From the NCBI GenBank assembly GCA_965200445.1, contig OZ241341.1, forward strand, positions 597,171-661,170: DNA of 64,000 nucleotides, written 5' to 3'. The stretch comes from CBDATY01 sp965200445 (GTDB lineage: Bacteria; Bacillota_I; Bacilli_A; Mycoplasmatales; Mycoplasmataceae). The notes under the pieces were generated by a model, which was given only the letters and a program-made list of their open reading frames with translations, did not search any database and was not told the origin of the DNA. Positions within the stretch are counted from its first letter, which is position 1, and the number at the start of each line of letters is the position of its first letter. Positions 46,950 through 57,559 of the stretch are shown here, in pieces. The position numbers were made by a program, and so were the translations under genes.

Positions 46950-48743
46950 CTAAATATTGTTATTGAATTTAGGGATTAAAGGTAAAGTATTAACACCTTG
47001 ATTAAATTGAACATATTTCAATGGGTATAGGTCGTTAATATTTTTATCTCATTCAAAATTTTGTAAATCACTAATCCGATTTGCTGTTAAGCCAAAACGG
47101 GGGTTAGTAGCTTTACCAAGTAATTTTCAGTCTGTTTTATCTGTTGCGGGACTGTGGTTCATCGCAATCCCTTTGCTAGTAGTATTAACATCTTCGTAAA
47201 TATTACCTTGGAAATAAATATATTTCACAATCGAAGTTGGGGTAGGATGACCCTTTCAAGTAACATTATAGTAGTTAATATTAGCATCATAGTATTCAAT
47301 TTGACCATCAATTAGAGTAGAAGCAATGGACACAGTTAAGGGTTTGCTAGCTGGTGACTTACCTTTCGGATTAACAGCAATTACTCGGAAAGTGTGGTTA
47401 CCCACTACCTTTAATTGCGGATATTCTCGGAAAGAAATCGCGGCAAAACTTCTTTGCACTTGCGAAATCACATGCCCTTGTGCATCTTCTAAAATATAGT
47501 ATTTAGCATTAGCAACAGGATTTCATTTTAAAGAAATGTATTGTTGTGATTTAGCATACAACCTTAAGCCTGTGACTGCTTGCGGCAGTTGAGAGTATGT
47601 TTGGTTTCAAGTAGCTAAATCAGCAAATTGGTTTTCGATCAATTTAGAGAAATAAAAATCAGTCACAGAATCTTGGCTCGCTTGGGTTGGATCTAGCGGG
47701 GAATTAATTTTGTGGTCTAATCCAACATTTCATAACCCAATGAAACCTAGGTGATTGGTGATAGCTCAAGGAATTAACTTTTTAAAATCATCATAACTTA
47801 ACTTCCCTAGCTGCTGACTGCCTGCTTGGTTAGCTGGTTCTAAAGCACTCGTCACCCCTAAGTGGGCGTATGTTTCTTGCATGCTCATTTTGGCAAAAGC
47901 AGGAATATTATCACGTAATGCTTTGGCATCGGCTTTCACACCTGCAATCGCATCATCATTACTTGGAGATTGGTTATGCGGAGTAAAGTATTGTGTTCAT
48001 TGCATATCATTAAAAATGAAATTAGTTCCATAATATTTAACAATACCTTTTAGCACATCTAAGTAATGGGTAAAATAAGACGATGGTGTCATAGTAAAGC
48101 GTACATGCAACTGACGATGCATAGAATGCAGTAATCCCGCTAATTTGTGCAGTGCCATCCCGCAAGCAATTACATCATTACCAGTCAGAGTGTGCACACT
48201 TTCTAAATCAAAATCAAAAGAGTTAACATTGTAGCCCAAAGCTAATTCGCGCAAGTGTTCATACATAACAGCACCACTCGGGTCAATATTAAAAAAGGAA
48301 CTTTCGTTAGGCGTCCATCCTCCAAAGGAGACAGTGACATTACCACCCAAGGCATGAATTTCTTGAAAAGAGTCAATATAGCCGGCACCTAGGTTTTGAG
48401 TTTCATCTTCATTGCTTAAAGGGTTCAAAAAAGCTAGGGTAAAGTTCGAAATAGGTGAATCCTTCATAATTTGTTGAGCGTTAAAGGGTTCATTATAATT
48501 ACGCCCTCAATAAACACTAAACAAAGGACCACTTCAGGCGTTAGCTTGTTCTGAATATTTATTAGCATGAATAGATTGCGGTTTTAAGTGGGCAAACCCA
48601 ATTTTTCCACTACGGTATGCTGTGTCAAAATTTAAATCCTTTACTTTTTGCGCTTGCTTAAAGTTTTCAATGGCTGATGCTGCGATCATACTACCACCAG
48701 CGCAAGTTAAGCTACTCGCAACAATCAATAGAGATTTGTACAT
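46950..48743 (-). CDS. Secreted GH18 protein with FnIII-like and chitin-binding-like ends
   Basis: A 597-aa protein with an N-terminal signal (residues 1-24, no standard lipobox). GH18 core residues ~60-380, with active-site motif N174-S-F-D177-F-D179-L-E181 and VTVSFGGW. A FnIII-like segment follows near residues 410-490, and a CBM5/12-like motif near the end (YIYFQGNIYEDVN ... WKLLG). The general acid E181 is present. The protein likely binds and cleaves chitin outside the cell. Tail ends PLIPKFNNNI. Confidence 0.8.
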
Positions 48744-48801
48744 TTTTAGACTTCCTTTTAGTTCAAAATGGAAAATATACTTCTATTTTACCACTTTCAC
48801 T

Positions 48802-50367
48802 TTATTTAATTAAACTGAGGCAAGTCATCTCAGCAGGAATGGGCAAATTAAGCAAAGTTAAGATAGTTGGTGCTAGGTCACAAATCCGCGCATTGGATTT
48901 AATGTGCACAGTATCATCAGTAATAATGATGGGTACTTTATTTGTTGTATGTTTTTTAGAAGGACCACCATTGTCAGGGTCAATCATGACTTCAGCATTG
49001 CCATGGTCACCTGTAATGATCATAGTACCATTGATTTCTGGCATAACTGCATAAATCTCTGCCAAGCATTTGTCTATAGTTTGCACAGCTTTAATTGTAG
49101 GAGCCAAAAAACCAGTATGCCCTACCATATCGCAATTAGCAAAATTTAAAACAACCAAATCGTAATGATCCTTACGCAGGGCTTTAATTAAAGCTTCAGT
49201 GATGGGTATGGCACTCATTTGGGGAGCTAAATCATAGGTTGCCACTTTAGGCGAAGGAATCAAAATCTTAGAAGCACCCGGCAAGGAAATTTCAGCTGGT
49301 GTAGCTAGACCGTTTTTAAAGAAATCTTTTTGACCATCAAAGAAAAAAGTAACGTGCGCAATTTTTTCGGTTTCTGCAATTCTTAATTGCTTTAACCCTT
49401 GCTTACTTATCCATGTGCCCAAAGTGTTCATTAACGGTTGAGGCGGGAAACAAATAGCGGAAGCCAAAACTGAATCACTGTATTTACGCATAGTTAAAAA
49501 AAATAAGTTTTTAAAAAACACTGGTGGTTTTCATAAATAGGCAGGATTAGTAAAAGCACTAGCGATTTGAATGGCTCTGTCAGGGCGAAAATTAGTAAAA
49601 AACACCACATCACCATCCTTGATTTGACTATTGGCAGCATCAGTATTATAGCCTGGTTCTAGAAATTCATCACTAATATCAGCGTCATATTGCGCTTCAA
49701 TGTATTTGACCGGGTCTGTAAAGGTGTTGCCTTTGTGAAAAACCATATTATTAAAAGCACGTTCTGTACGATCGAACCTTTTATCACGATCCATTGTGTA
49801 ATAGCGTCCAGCTATGGTTGCGATGGTTCCCACTTGATATTGATTAATTAAATCCTGCAGCTGCTTAACCGCCATCATCATTACAGCTGGTTTTGTATCA
49901 CGACCATCGCCGATGAGGTGGAAAAACACTTTTTTTAAACCATGGGATTTAATAATTTTAAAAGCTGCTATCATGTGGTTCATATGAGAATGCACTCCTC
50001 CATCGGAGAACAGACCCATTAGGTGAAAATTGCTATTGTGTTGCTTAGCATAACTAATAGCTTTTAGTAAAGCAGCATTGTTAACAAATTGTTTAGTGGC
50101 GATCGCATCATTAATTAATGATAGTGATTCTTTATTAATACGTCCAGCCCCAATGTGCAGATGGCCCACTTCAGAATTACCAATTTGGCCACTAGGTAGT
50201 CCTACTGCCCACCCAGAAGCTTCTGCTAATACATGTGGGTATTTTTGTTCAAGTTTTTTCACAAAAGACATATCAGCCAGAGTGACAGCGTTACCAGGAC
50301 CAGGTTTGGTTACTCCTCAACCGTCTAAAATTGCTAGTAAAATCGTTTTAGGTTTTTGAGTTTTCAT
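48802..50367 (-). CDS. gpmI: 2,3-bisphosphoglycerate-independent phosphoglycerate mutase
   Basis: Glycolytic enzyme, 521 aa, Mn-dependent. It has LAILDGWG, GNSEVGH with the phosphorylated Ser, SDGGVHSH, GDGRDT, and the C-terminal ITGDHGNAE. One TGA encodes Trp in DGW. Followed upstream by tpiA with an 11-bp gap; both serve the lower glycolysis feeding from fructose-6-P. Confidence 0.95.
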
Positions 50368-50378
50368 AATACAATATT

Positions 50379-51131
50379 CTAACTAATGTTATTAATAATA
50401 TTAACAAAGGTTTGTGGGTCTAAAGAGGCTCCTCCGATAAGCAAGCCATCAATATCTGGTTGTTTCATTAACCCGTCAGCATTGTCTGGTTTAACGCTGC
50501 CTCCGTATTGAATAATAATGTTTTGAGCTGCTGCGGAGCTGTAGTTATGAACAAATCAGCTACGAATCCGGGCAATCACTTTTTGAGCTATAGCTGGAGT
50601 AGCTGTTGCTCCTGTGCCAATCGCTCAAATTGGTTCATAGGCAATAATAATATTTTGTAATTTATCTTCACTAATCCCTGCTAGACAAGTTTCTAATTGA
50701 TGATTAATAAATTGAAAAGTAGCATCATTTTTAAAAATTTCTTGTGATTCGCCGACGCATAGAATAGCTTTTAAATTAGCATTTAGCACATTTTTTAGTT
50801 TACTATTTACCATTTCATTAGAATCTTGAAAAATATTTCTTCGTTCGGAGTGACCGACAATAACGTAAGTAATATTAATTGATTGTAGCAATGACGCTGA
50901 AACATCGCCTGTATAAGCTCCGGTTTTTGAATACTGTGAGCAATCTTCAGCACACACCGCAATATCAGTTGCAAGGTGTTGCTGTAAATAATGTAGATAA
51001 ATAAAAGGTGCCGCAATCCCTATTTGCATATTAGGTTTCACTACAAAACCCTTAAATTGCTTGGTAAATACTTCAACTTCTGGCATGGTTTTATTCATTT
51101 TCCAATTACCAATAATAACTTGTTTTCTCAT
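50379..51131 (-). CDS. tpiA: Triosephosphate isomerase
   Basis: Interconverts DHAP and glyceraldehyde-3-P. The protein is 250 aa with GNWKMN, GHSERR (catalytic His), AYEPIWAIGTG (catalytic Glu) and QYGGSVKPDN. Trp in EPIW is a TGA. Co-directional with gpmI and nagB. Confidence 0.96.
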
Positions 51132-51134
51132 TTC

Positions 51135-51869
51135 CTAATTCCTTGACAGCTTTGCTGCTGCTAATTGATCTGTAATTAATGTCACATCGGGGTGATTATG
51201 CAATAAAGTCACCGGGATTTGGTTGGTGATTTTGTGATCCATAATTTGTTTAACAATGGCGGATTTATTACTTCCTATAGCAATAATTATAATTTTTTTA
51301 GCTTGCATAATGGACTTAATTCCCATTGAAACTGCTTGTTTGGGTACTTCAGCTAAATTGTTAAAAAACCGTGCGTTGGCCTTAATAGTAGAACTGGTTA
51401 AATCAACCACTCTAGTTAGAGAATTTAATTGGGCTGGTGGTTCATTAAAGCCAATGTGACCGTTGAGCCCCACACCGAGAATTTGTAAATCAATCCCTTG
51501 CCTTGCTGCAATCAAATCATCGTACTTGGAAGCATAACTTTGGTAATCACCCACTCCACAGGGAATAAAGGTATTTTCAGACAAAATATTAATGTGACTA
51601 AATAAATTTTTATGCATAAAATAATGATAGCTATTTATATTATCTGTTGTTAGCCCCACATATTCATCTAAATTAAATGTAGTTACTTTACTTCAGTCAG
51701 TATGATGCGTTTGATAGTTTTTGACTAATGCTTGATAGGTTAAAAGTGGTGAAGAACCTGTCGCTAAACCAAGCACTGGGTGTTGTTGGTGTTTAATAAC
51801 ATCAATTATTATAGCTGCCACTGCTTTCCCTACTGCTTTATCATCAGATAAAATTTGTAATTTAATCAT
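51135..51869 (-). CDS. nagB: Glucosamine-6-phosphate deaminase
   Basis: Converts GlcN-6-P to fructose-6-P and ammonia. The protein is 244 aa. It has LGLATGSSP, NLDEYVGL and LGVGLNGHIGFNEPP, the family active-site segments. It lies 3 bp downstream of nagA and 3 bp from tpiA, in the order nagA-nagB-tpiA-gpmI. Confidence 0.95.
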
Positions 51870-51872
51870 TAT

Positions 51873-53078
51873 TTACCACCTTTGACCAAGTAATTGCGCC
51901 GGAAAAAGCTTTTTATATTGTTCATTAATATACACCAGTTGCCCTTCTACAATTGTCATCACCACAGCGTCTTGATCGTTTAAAATCACTAAATCAGCCA
52001 TTTTGTTGACAGCAATGCTACCTGTTTTATCAAAGATGCCTAATTGGCGGGCAGCATTGATAGAAGACATGTAAATCATAATTTCGTCAGTTAAATTATT
52101 AAATTTTTTAAACAAGCGGTAACAGCGGTCAAACTGTGCAACAGATCCAGCAATGGTACCATCTTTAACCAAATGCGCTTCGCCGTTAGCTACAGTTACC
52201 TCTAGTGTTCCTAATCAATAGTTCCCATCAGGCATACCTTTAGCTCGCATGGAATCAGTAATGAGGGTAATGCCTTTAAAGCCCTTACATTTGTAAATTA
52301 AGCGCAGTGTATCAGGTTTGATATGCACTCCATCACTAATCACCTCACATAAGACGCTATCATCAATTAATGCCCCCACAGCCAGGCCAGGATGATGTTG
52401 ATCCACACCGCTCATCCCATTAAAGAGATGAGTAACATGATGAATGCCTGCTGGGACAATTTCGTCTAAAAATAATTGAGCAGAAATATTACTGTGCCCG
52501 GCACTGCCCACAATGTTTTGGTTTCTTAATAAGCGCAGAAAATCCTTATCGGCTAGTTCAGGCGCAAAAGTAATTAGTTTAATATTTTGGTCTGATGCTT
52601 TGATTCACGCTTTTAAAATTGCAACAGAAGGCTTTTGCAATAACTCTAAAGGGTGAGCCCCCTTCTTTATTGGTGATATGAACGGTCCCTCAATATGCGC
52701 GCCAATCTGCAAGGCTTGTAAACCATGATTATGGTTGGCTAATCATTCCTTATAAATAGCAAGTGATTGAGAAATGTTTTCATTAGTTCCCGTCACTGTT
52801 GCTTGACAGAACCTGGTAACACCTTCTCTTAAAATTTGCTGAGCATACAAACTAAAGCTTTCAATGCTAGCATCTTCAAAAGCAACCCCGTACCCACCAT
52901 GGGTGTGAACATCAATAAAACCTGGTAAAATTTTTAGCCCCGTTAAGTCTAAAACAGCGTCATCATTAGCATAATCGTCTGATGCAGACACCTTAGTAAT
53001 AAGTCCCTGCTTAATCTGCATTCAACCTTTTTTAATAGGACCTTCTGCTAAAATAATGCGAGCATTTTTAAGAATCAT
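51873..53078 (-). CDS. nagA: N-acetylglucosamine-6-phosphate deacetylase
   Basis: Deacetylates GlcNAc-6-P to GlcN-6-P. The protein is 401 aa. It has PGFIDVHTHGGYG (metal His), HIEGPF, GHSN, HLFNGMSG and ITDSM, as in the family. Its start overlaps the MsrBA end by 11 bp. TGA Trp codons at several places. Confidence 0.95.
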
Positions 53079-53949
53079 AATTATCCTGGAAAATAGTTTT
53101 ATGTAAATGACAATATGGTTGCTTGTGGGTTTTGGCATAGTAATCTTGATGATAGCCTTCTGCTGGTCAGAAAGTGGTAACTGGGTAAAGTTTAGTAGCA
53201 ACAGTATAGTTCATATGCTGTAATTTATTAATTACTTTTTGAGCAGTGCTTTTTTGATTACTATCATAGTAAAAAATAGCACTTAAATATTGACTTCCCT
53301 TATCAGGTCCTTGCCCGTCAGTTTGTTCAAAGTTATGGATTTCAAAAAAATACTGATATAAATTTTGTAGTGCAGTTAGTTTAGGATTATAAATGACTCT
53401 TACAGCTTCTAAATGACCTGTTTTACCGCTACAAACCTCTTCGTAGCTAGGATTAAGGGTTTTACCCCCTATGTAGCCCACTTCTGTTAAAAGCACTGCG
53501 GGATGCTGTTTAAACAAAGTTTCTACACCTCAGAAACAGCCTGCTGCCACAATGATTTCTTCTGTGTCCGTAACGCCTTCTCCTTCTACTGCTTCAATCG
53601 AAACTGAATTTACACAAAACCGTTGGTTTTTAGCAGTATAGCCTTCGCCATAAAAGACGTGTCCTAAGTGCCCTTCACAATTTTGGCACACAATTTCTGT
53701 CCGGATGCCATCGGCATCTTTCAAATATTTAACATTTTTTTGATATTCAGCATCAAAGGATGGTCATCCACAACTGGACTGAAAATGAGATTCTGCTAAA
53801 AACAATGGGATTCCACATTGCCGGCAAATAAACGTTTTTAGTTTATTTTGATCTGGATTAATATATCGACCCGAACCTGGACGCTCAGTACCCTTATGTA
53901 AAATAATCTTCTTTTCATAAGGGGTCAGGCTTTGTCCTTTATTAGTCAT
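53068..53949 (-). CDS. MsrB-MsrA fusion, methionine sulfoxide reductase
   Basis: Repairs both epimers of methionine sulfoxide. The protein is 293 aa. The N-terminal MsrB (residues ~1-135) has zinc-type CxxC pairs (CRQCG, CQNCEG) and active-site RFCVNS. The C-terminal MsrA begins with GCFWG near residue 143. This is the less common B-A order. The Trp in GCFWG is a TGA. It precedes nagA. Confidence 0.93.
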
Positions 53950-54032
53950 CTTGTACCTTAGTTATCTTGCTTATATGCTATTCAACAATTTAATTATATT
54001 ATTAATGACACAACATACAGGCATAAATTCAT

Positions 54033-54059
54033 AAAAAAAAACTCAATAACATTGAGTTT
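54033..54059 (-). terminator. Terminator after the first tRNA block
   Basis: On the minus strand AAACTCAAT, loop GTT, ATTGAGTTT followed by a T-run. It lies just 3' of tRNA-Phe. Confidence 0.85.
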
Positions 54060-54068
54060 CAGTATCAA

Positions 54069-54144
54069 TGGTGGTCCGAAACGGAATTGAACCGCTGACA
54101 CATTGAGCTTCAGTCAATTGCTCTACCAACTGAGCTACCGGACC
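54069..54144 (-). tRNA. tRNA-Phe (GAA)
   Basis: Cloverleaf with anticodon loop CTGAAGC, T-arm GGTTCAATTCC, encoded CCA. Last gene of the block. Confidence 0.95.
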
Positions 54145-54146
54145 TA

Positions 54147-54222
54147 TGGCGGTCCTGACGGGAATTGAACCCGCGATCTCCTCTGTGACAGAGAGGCGTG
54201 ATAACCACTTCACTACAGGACC
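54147..54222 (-). tRNA. tRNA-Asp (GTC)
   Basis: Anticodon loop CTGTCAC, T-arm GGTTCAATTCC, encoded CCA. Confidence 0.95.
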
Positions 54223-54298
<76 letters not shown>

Positions 54299-54305
54299 GT
54301 ATAGA

Positions 54306-54398
54306 TGGCGGAAGATGAGGGATTTGAACCCCCGCGCCAGTTTCCTGACCTCTCGGTTTTCAAGACCGATCCCTTCAACCAGACTTGGGTAATCTTCC
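54306..54398 (-). tRNA. tRNA-Ser (TGA)
   Basis: 93 nt with a long variable arm. Anticodon loop CTTGAAA (TGA), encoded CCA. Confidence 0.95.
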
Positions 54399-54402
54399 AA
54401 AA

Positions 54403-54479
54403 TGGTAGATCCTATTGGACTTGAACCAATGACCGCCCGGTTATGAGCCGGGTGCTCTAACCAGCTGAGCTAAGGATCC
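54403..54479 (-). tRNA. tRNA-Ile2 (CAT, probably lysidine-modified)
   Basis: Anticodon CAT in loop CTCATAA. It follows tRNA-Met in the conserved block position of Ile2. Assignment as Ile2 rests on that order and the GGATCCTTAGCTC start. Encoded CCA. Confidence 0.8.
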
Positions 54480-54480
54480 T

Positions 54481-54557
54481 TGGTAGCGGGGAAGAGATTT
54501 GAACTCTTGACCTCACGGGTATGAGCCGTGCACTCTAACCAGCTGAGCTACCCCGCC
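54481..54557 (-). tRNA. tRNA-Met elongator (CAT)
   Basis: GGCGGGGTAGCTCAG start, anticodon loop CTCATAC, encoded CCA. Confidence 0.9.
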
Positions 54558-54561
54558 GGGG

Positions 54562-54609
54562 TGGGTGTATACATCGGATTTGCACCGATATTCAAGTCTG
54601 TAGCACCCA
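54562..54609 (-). pseudogene. tRNA-like remnant in the tRNA-Ala slot (acceptor plus T-arm only)
   Basis: Between tRNA-Pro and tRNA-Met, where tRNA-Ala is expected. On the minus strand TGGGTG pairs with CACCCA at the ends (6 bp). A T-arm-like ATCGG-TGCAAAT-CCGAT hairpin lies inside, with a loop one base from the consensus TTCAAAT. D-arm and anticodon arm are absent. The 3' end reads CCCC in place of CCA. A truncated tRNA-Ala is the simplest reading. Confidence 0.55.
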
Positions 54610-54611
54610 AA

Positions 54612-54688
54612 TGGTCGGGAAGACAGGATTTGAACCTGCGACCCCTCGGTCCCAAACCGAGTGCTCTACCAAGCTAAGCTACTTCCCG
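54612..54688 (-). tRNA. tRNA-Pro (TGG)
   Basis: CGGGAAGTAGCTTAG start, anticodon loop TTTGGGA, encoded CCA. Confidence 0.95.
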
Positions 54689-54689
54689 A

Positions 54690-54766
54690 TGGCGCGCCCA
54701 GAAGGATTCGAACCCTCAACCTCTTGATCCGTAGTCAAACGATCTGTCCAATTGATCTATGGGCGC
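54690..54766 (-). tRNA. tRNA-Arg (ACG)
   Basis: Anticodon loop CTACGGA (ACG, read as ICG after deamination). Encoded CCA. Confidence 0.92.
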
Positions 54767-54816
54767 AGATACAAATATATTATAGAAAATAATAAATTTG
54801 TTTGCAAAATATGCAC

Positions 54817-54892
54817 TGGAGGCACCAACCGGACTCGAACCGGTGATCAGGGAGTTGCAGTCCCGTGCCTTGGCCAGCTTGGCTATGGTGCC
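54817..54892 (-). tRNA. tRNA-Cys (GCA)
   Basis: GGCACCATAGCCAAG start, anticodon loop CTGCAAC, encoded CCA. First of the block. Confidence 0.95.
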
Positions 54893-54935
54893 ACATGCCT
54901 ACTTATTTTAACATACTCATTAAAAAAAACACTTT

Positions 54936-55769
54936 TTAATCACAATTACTAAAAATTAATTTATCTAGTACTTTGGCAACCCCAGCCCGCTTGTTGGTAT
55001 CTGTGATATCATCAGCTACTGCTTTGACTTCATCATAAGCATTTTGCATCGCAACCGAATGCCCTGCATACTTGAGCATCCCAATATCATTCATCCCGTC
55101 ACCAATAGCAAGTACATTTTCAGCTTGCAAATTGTAATGGTTAACCACTCATTCCAAACCAATACTTTTATCAACATTTTGACTAACCAATTCGTGCAAA
55201 AAAATATTGCTATTTAGTATTCTGCTTAAAAAAGAATTGCAATGGGTTTTACTTTTAACTGCTTTTAAAAATAATGCCATGTTTTTGGCACTACCTTTAG
55301 TCAAGGCTTTAACTAATCTAATCGGTTTTTCGGGATCAAAATAAATAGTTTGATAAGAACTCAATATTTTAAAACACCAAATTAAAAACCTTCTTCTGCG
55401 CCCGGTATAAATAATTTCTGCTTCAGCAGCAGGATAACCTCAAACTTCAATATTATATTTTTCTGCTTCAGCAAATAAAGTTTTAGTTTGCTCTATGGAA
55501 AATACAGTTTGATGAATAATTGCCTGTTTTTCAAAACTATAAATAATCGCGCCGTTATAACAAAGGCAAAATAAATTTTTATGGGGTAACTTTAAACTAT
55601 TGATAATACCGGTGGTGCGAGTCAGGTCTGCTCCTGTAGCAATTAGCACCTTATAGTTATTATCAATGAGTTTTTGAATAGCATGATAATTTTCCTTTGG
55701 CATTGACCGAAATTTATCCAAAAGCGTGCCATCTAAATCAATAGCAACTAATTTAATTTTATGTTCCAT
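54936..55769 (-). CDS. Cof-type HAD-superfamily hydrolase
   Basis: A 277-aa sugar-phosphatase-like hydrolase. It has AIDLDGTLLD (nucleophile Asp), VLIATGA and AIGDGMNDIGML. Cof proteins dephosphorylate sugar phosphates or other metabolites; the substrate is not inferable. It lies upstream of the first tRNA block, 43 bp from tRNA-Cys. Confidence 0.9.
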
Positions 55770-55813
55770 AACATAATGATCTGGTTAAAGTCTTAAGATT
55801 ATAAATATTGGTT

Positions 55814-56125
55814 TTAGTGTGAATTAATAAATTCTACAACTTGCCCTTCAGGTAAAAACCCTTGTTTACGGCCAACTTCTTTACCATCTTTAACATAAAC
55901 CATTTGGGGGATGGATTTAATACCGTATTTATCTACTATGTCTTTCGTATCTTTAGCATCAACATCAATTTCAAAAATAGGAGTATCTACTTCTTTGGCC
56001 ACCTTTGCCACAATGGGAGCTAATAATTTACAAGGACCACATCATTCAGCAAAAAATTTTATTACGTATTTAGGGGTTTTTTCTAATAAATCTTTATTGT
56101 TGTTAGTAATGTGTTCTATTGCCAT
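55814..56125 (-). CDS. trxA: Thioredoxin
   Basis: A 103-aa redox protein with active site C29-G-P-C32 (WCGPC) and SIPQMVYVKDG. Likely reduces tpx and Msr. Start ATG at 56125; between two tRNA blocks and near the HAD gene. Confidence 0.96.
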
Positions 56126-56211
56126 ATTTAAACCTTTCAAAGCAAAAATCAGAATTTTATATAATCATATTTTACCATTTATAGAGGCGCTAATATTTAT
56201 AATAATATAAA

Positions 56212-56243
56212 AAATAACCTGCTAGCAATCTAGCAAGTTATTT
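56212..56243 (-). terminator. Terminator after tRNA-Leu
   Basis: Hairpin AAATAACTTGCTAG / CTAGCAGGTTATTT (one G-T pair) with loop ATTG, then a T-run on the minus strand, 9 bp after the tRNA-Leu 3' end. Confidence 0.85.
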
Positions 56244-56252
56244 AATTGCCAA

Positions 56253-56337
<85 letters not shown>

Positions 56338-56351
56338 CTATAACCCAAAAG

Positions 56352-56427
56352 TGGTACGCTGTACAGGGCTCGAACCTGTGACCCACTGATTAAGAGTCAG
56401 TTGCTCTGCCAACTGAGCTAACAGCGC
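56352..56427 (-). tRNA. tRNA-Lys (CTT)
   Basis: Anticodon loop CTCTTAA, T-arm GGTTCGAGCC, encoded CCA. Confidence 0.95.
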
Positions 56428-56431
56428 GTTA

Positions 56432-56507
<76 letters not shown>

Positions 56508-56508
56508 G

Positions 56509-56584
56509 TGGTCGAGTGTGAGGGACTTGAACCCCCGACCTCTTGCTTGTAAGGCAAATGCTCTCCCAACTGAGCTAACACTCG
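56509..56584 (-). tRNA. tRNA-Val (TAC)
   Basis: Anticodon loop CTTACAA, encoded CCA. Confidence 0.95.
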
Positions 56585-56585
56585 C

Positions 56586-56661
56586 TGGTGACCTGTACGG
56601 GACTCGAACCCGTGCGTGCATGCGTGAAAAGCATGTGTGTTAACCGCTTCACCAACAGGCC
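56586..56661 (-). tRNA. tRNA-Glu (TTC)
   Basis: Anticodon loop TTTTCAC, encoded CCA. Confidence 0.95.
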
Positions 56662-56667
56662 TCACAA

Positions 56668-56742
56668 TGGCGCCTAGTGTAGGATTCGAACCTACGACCG
56701 GTCGGTTAACAGCCGAACGCTCTGCCACTGAGCTAACTAGGC
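56668..56742 (-). tRNA. tRNA-Asn (GTT)
   Basis: 75 nt, anticodon loop CTGTTAA, encoded CCA. First of this block. Confidence 0.95.
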
Positions 56743-56796
56743 AAGCTATATTATTTTAACTATTTAGTAATAAAATATCAATCTTTTATATTTTTT

Positions 56797-57462
56797 TTAG
56801 TTTAATTGCTTTTCGATTAAATACGCTTTTTTAATTCTAGTAACGATAAGCAGACGATCATTTAACTGCAAAGCATTAATTTCGGCAGGCAATTTAACAC
56901 TGTTGTTACGCTTAATATGCACAATATTATAGTCTTTTTTATTCAGTAGATTAAGTTCTTCTAAGCTTTTTCCAGCCTTTTCGGGATTTTTGAGTTCAAT
57001 ATCTAAAATAACATAATCATCATTGATTAATTGAATACTTGAGTCAATGCCAAATAACACTTGGGAAGCGGTAATCCGAGCGACTTGTTCTTCTAAAACA
57101 ATAATATTTTCAATGCCAATTGTTTTTAAAATCTTTTTATGCAAATCATCTTTAGCTCTCACCACCAAATTATTAACCTCAGCGTTCTTCAGCATAACTG
57201 CAGCTAATAAATTAGTTTCTAGATCAGAAGACAGTGCTAAGATAACAGCATCAAAATTTTCTAAACCTTGCTCTTCAATAAAATTAGGATTAGTGACATC
57301 TGTAATCACAGCATTGACAGACGGATATAAAGCTTGAAAATTATTAATTTTCTTTTCATTTTTATCAAATACGGTGATTTCACCCTTTCTTTCCACTAGA
57401 GCCTTGGCTAGTGCAAACCCGAACCTACCTAACCCGAAAACTGCAAAAGATTTATTAACCAT
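56797..57462 (-). CDS. ktrA: Ktr potassium uptake regulatory subunit
   Basis: NAD(H)/ATP-binding RCK protein gating KtrB. The protein is 221 aa: Rossmann-type FGLGRFGFALAKAL near the start, D34 of the acidic cofactor site (ITVFDKNE), and a C-terminal TrkA-C domain. AGGAGAA site before ATG at 57462. Divergent from the channel gene. Confidence 0.92.
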   Translation of the reverse strand: MVNKSFAVFGLGRFGFALAKALVERKGEITVFDKNEKKINNFQALYPSVNAVITDVTNPNFIEEQGLENFDAVILALSSDLETNLLAAVMLKNAEVNNLVVRAKDDLHKKILKTIGIENIIVLEEQVARITASQVLFGIDSSIQLINDDYVILDIELKNPEKAGKSLEELNLLNKKDYNIVHIKRNNSVKLPAEINALQLNDRLLIVTRIKKAYLIEKQLN

Positions 57463-57559
57463 GATTCTCCTGTTTAATTAAATATAGGAATTTTTATTTA
57501 TTTTACTATAATAGTGTTAGCACTAATTAGTAAATTATAATACAAAAGTTTTGTGCCTA
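57463..57559. promoter_or_regulatory. Shared ktrA/ktrB promoter region
   Basis: 97 bp between the divergent starts. TATAAT at 57507-57512 and at 57536-57541 on the plus strand, and a reverse TATTATAGT, give candidate -10s for both genes. The ACTATAATAGT core is itself palindromic. No clear -35. Confidence 0.4.
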
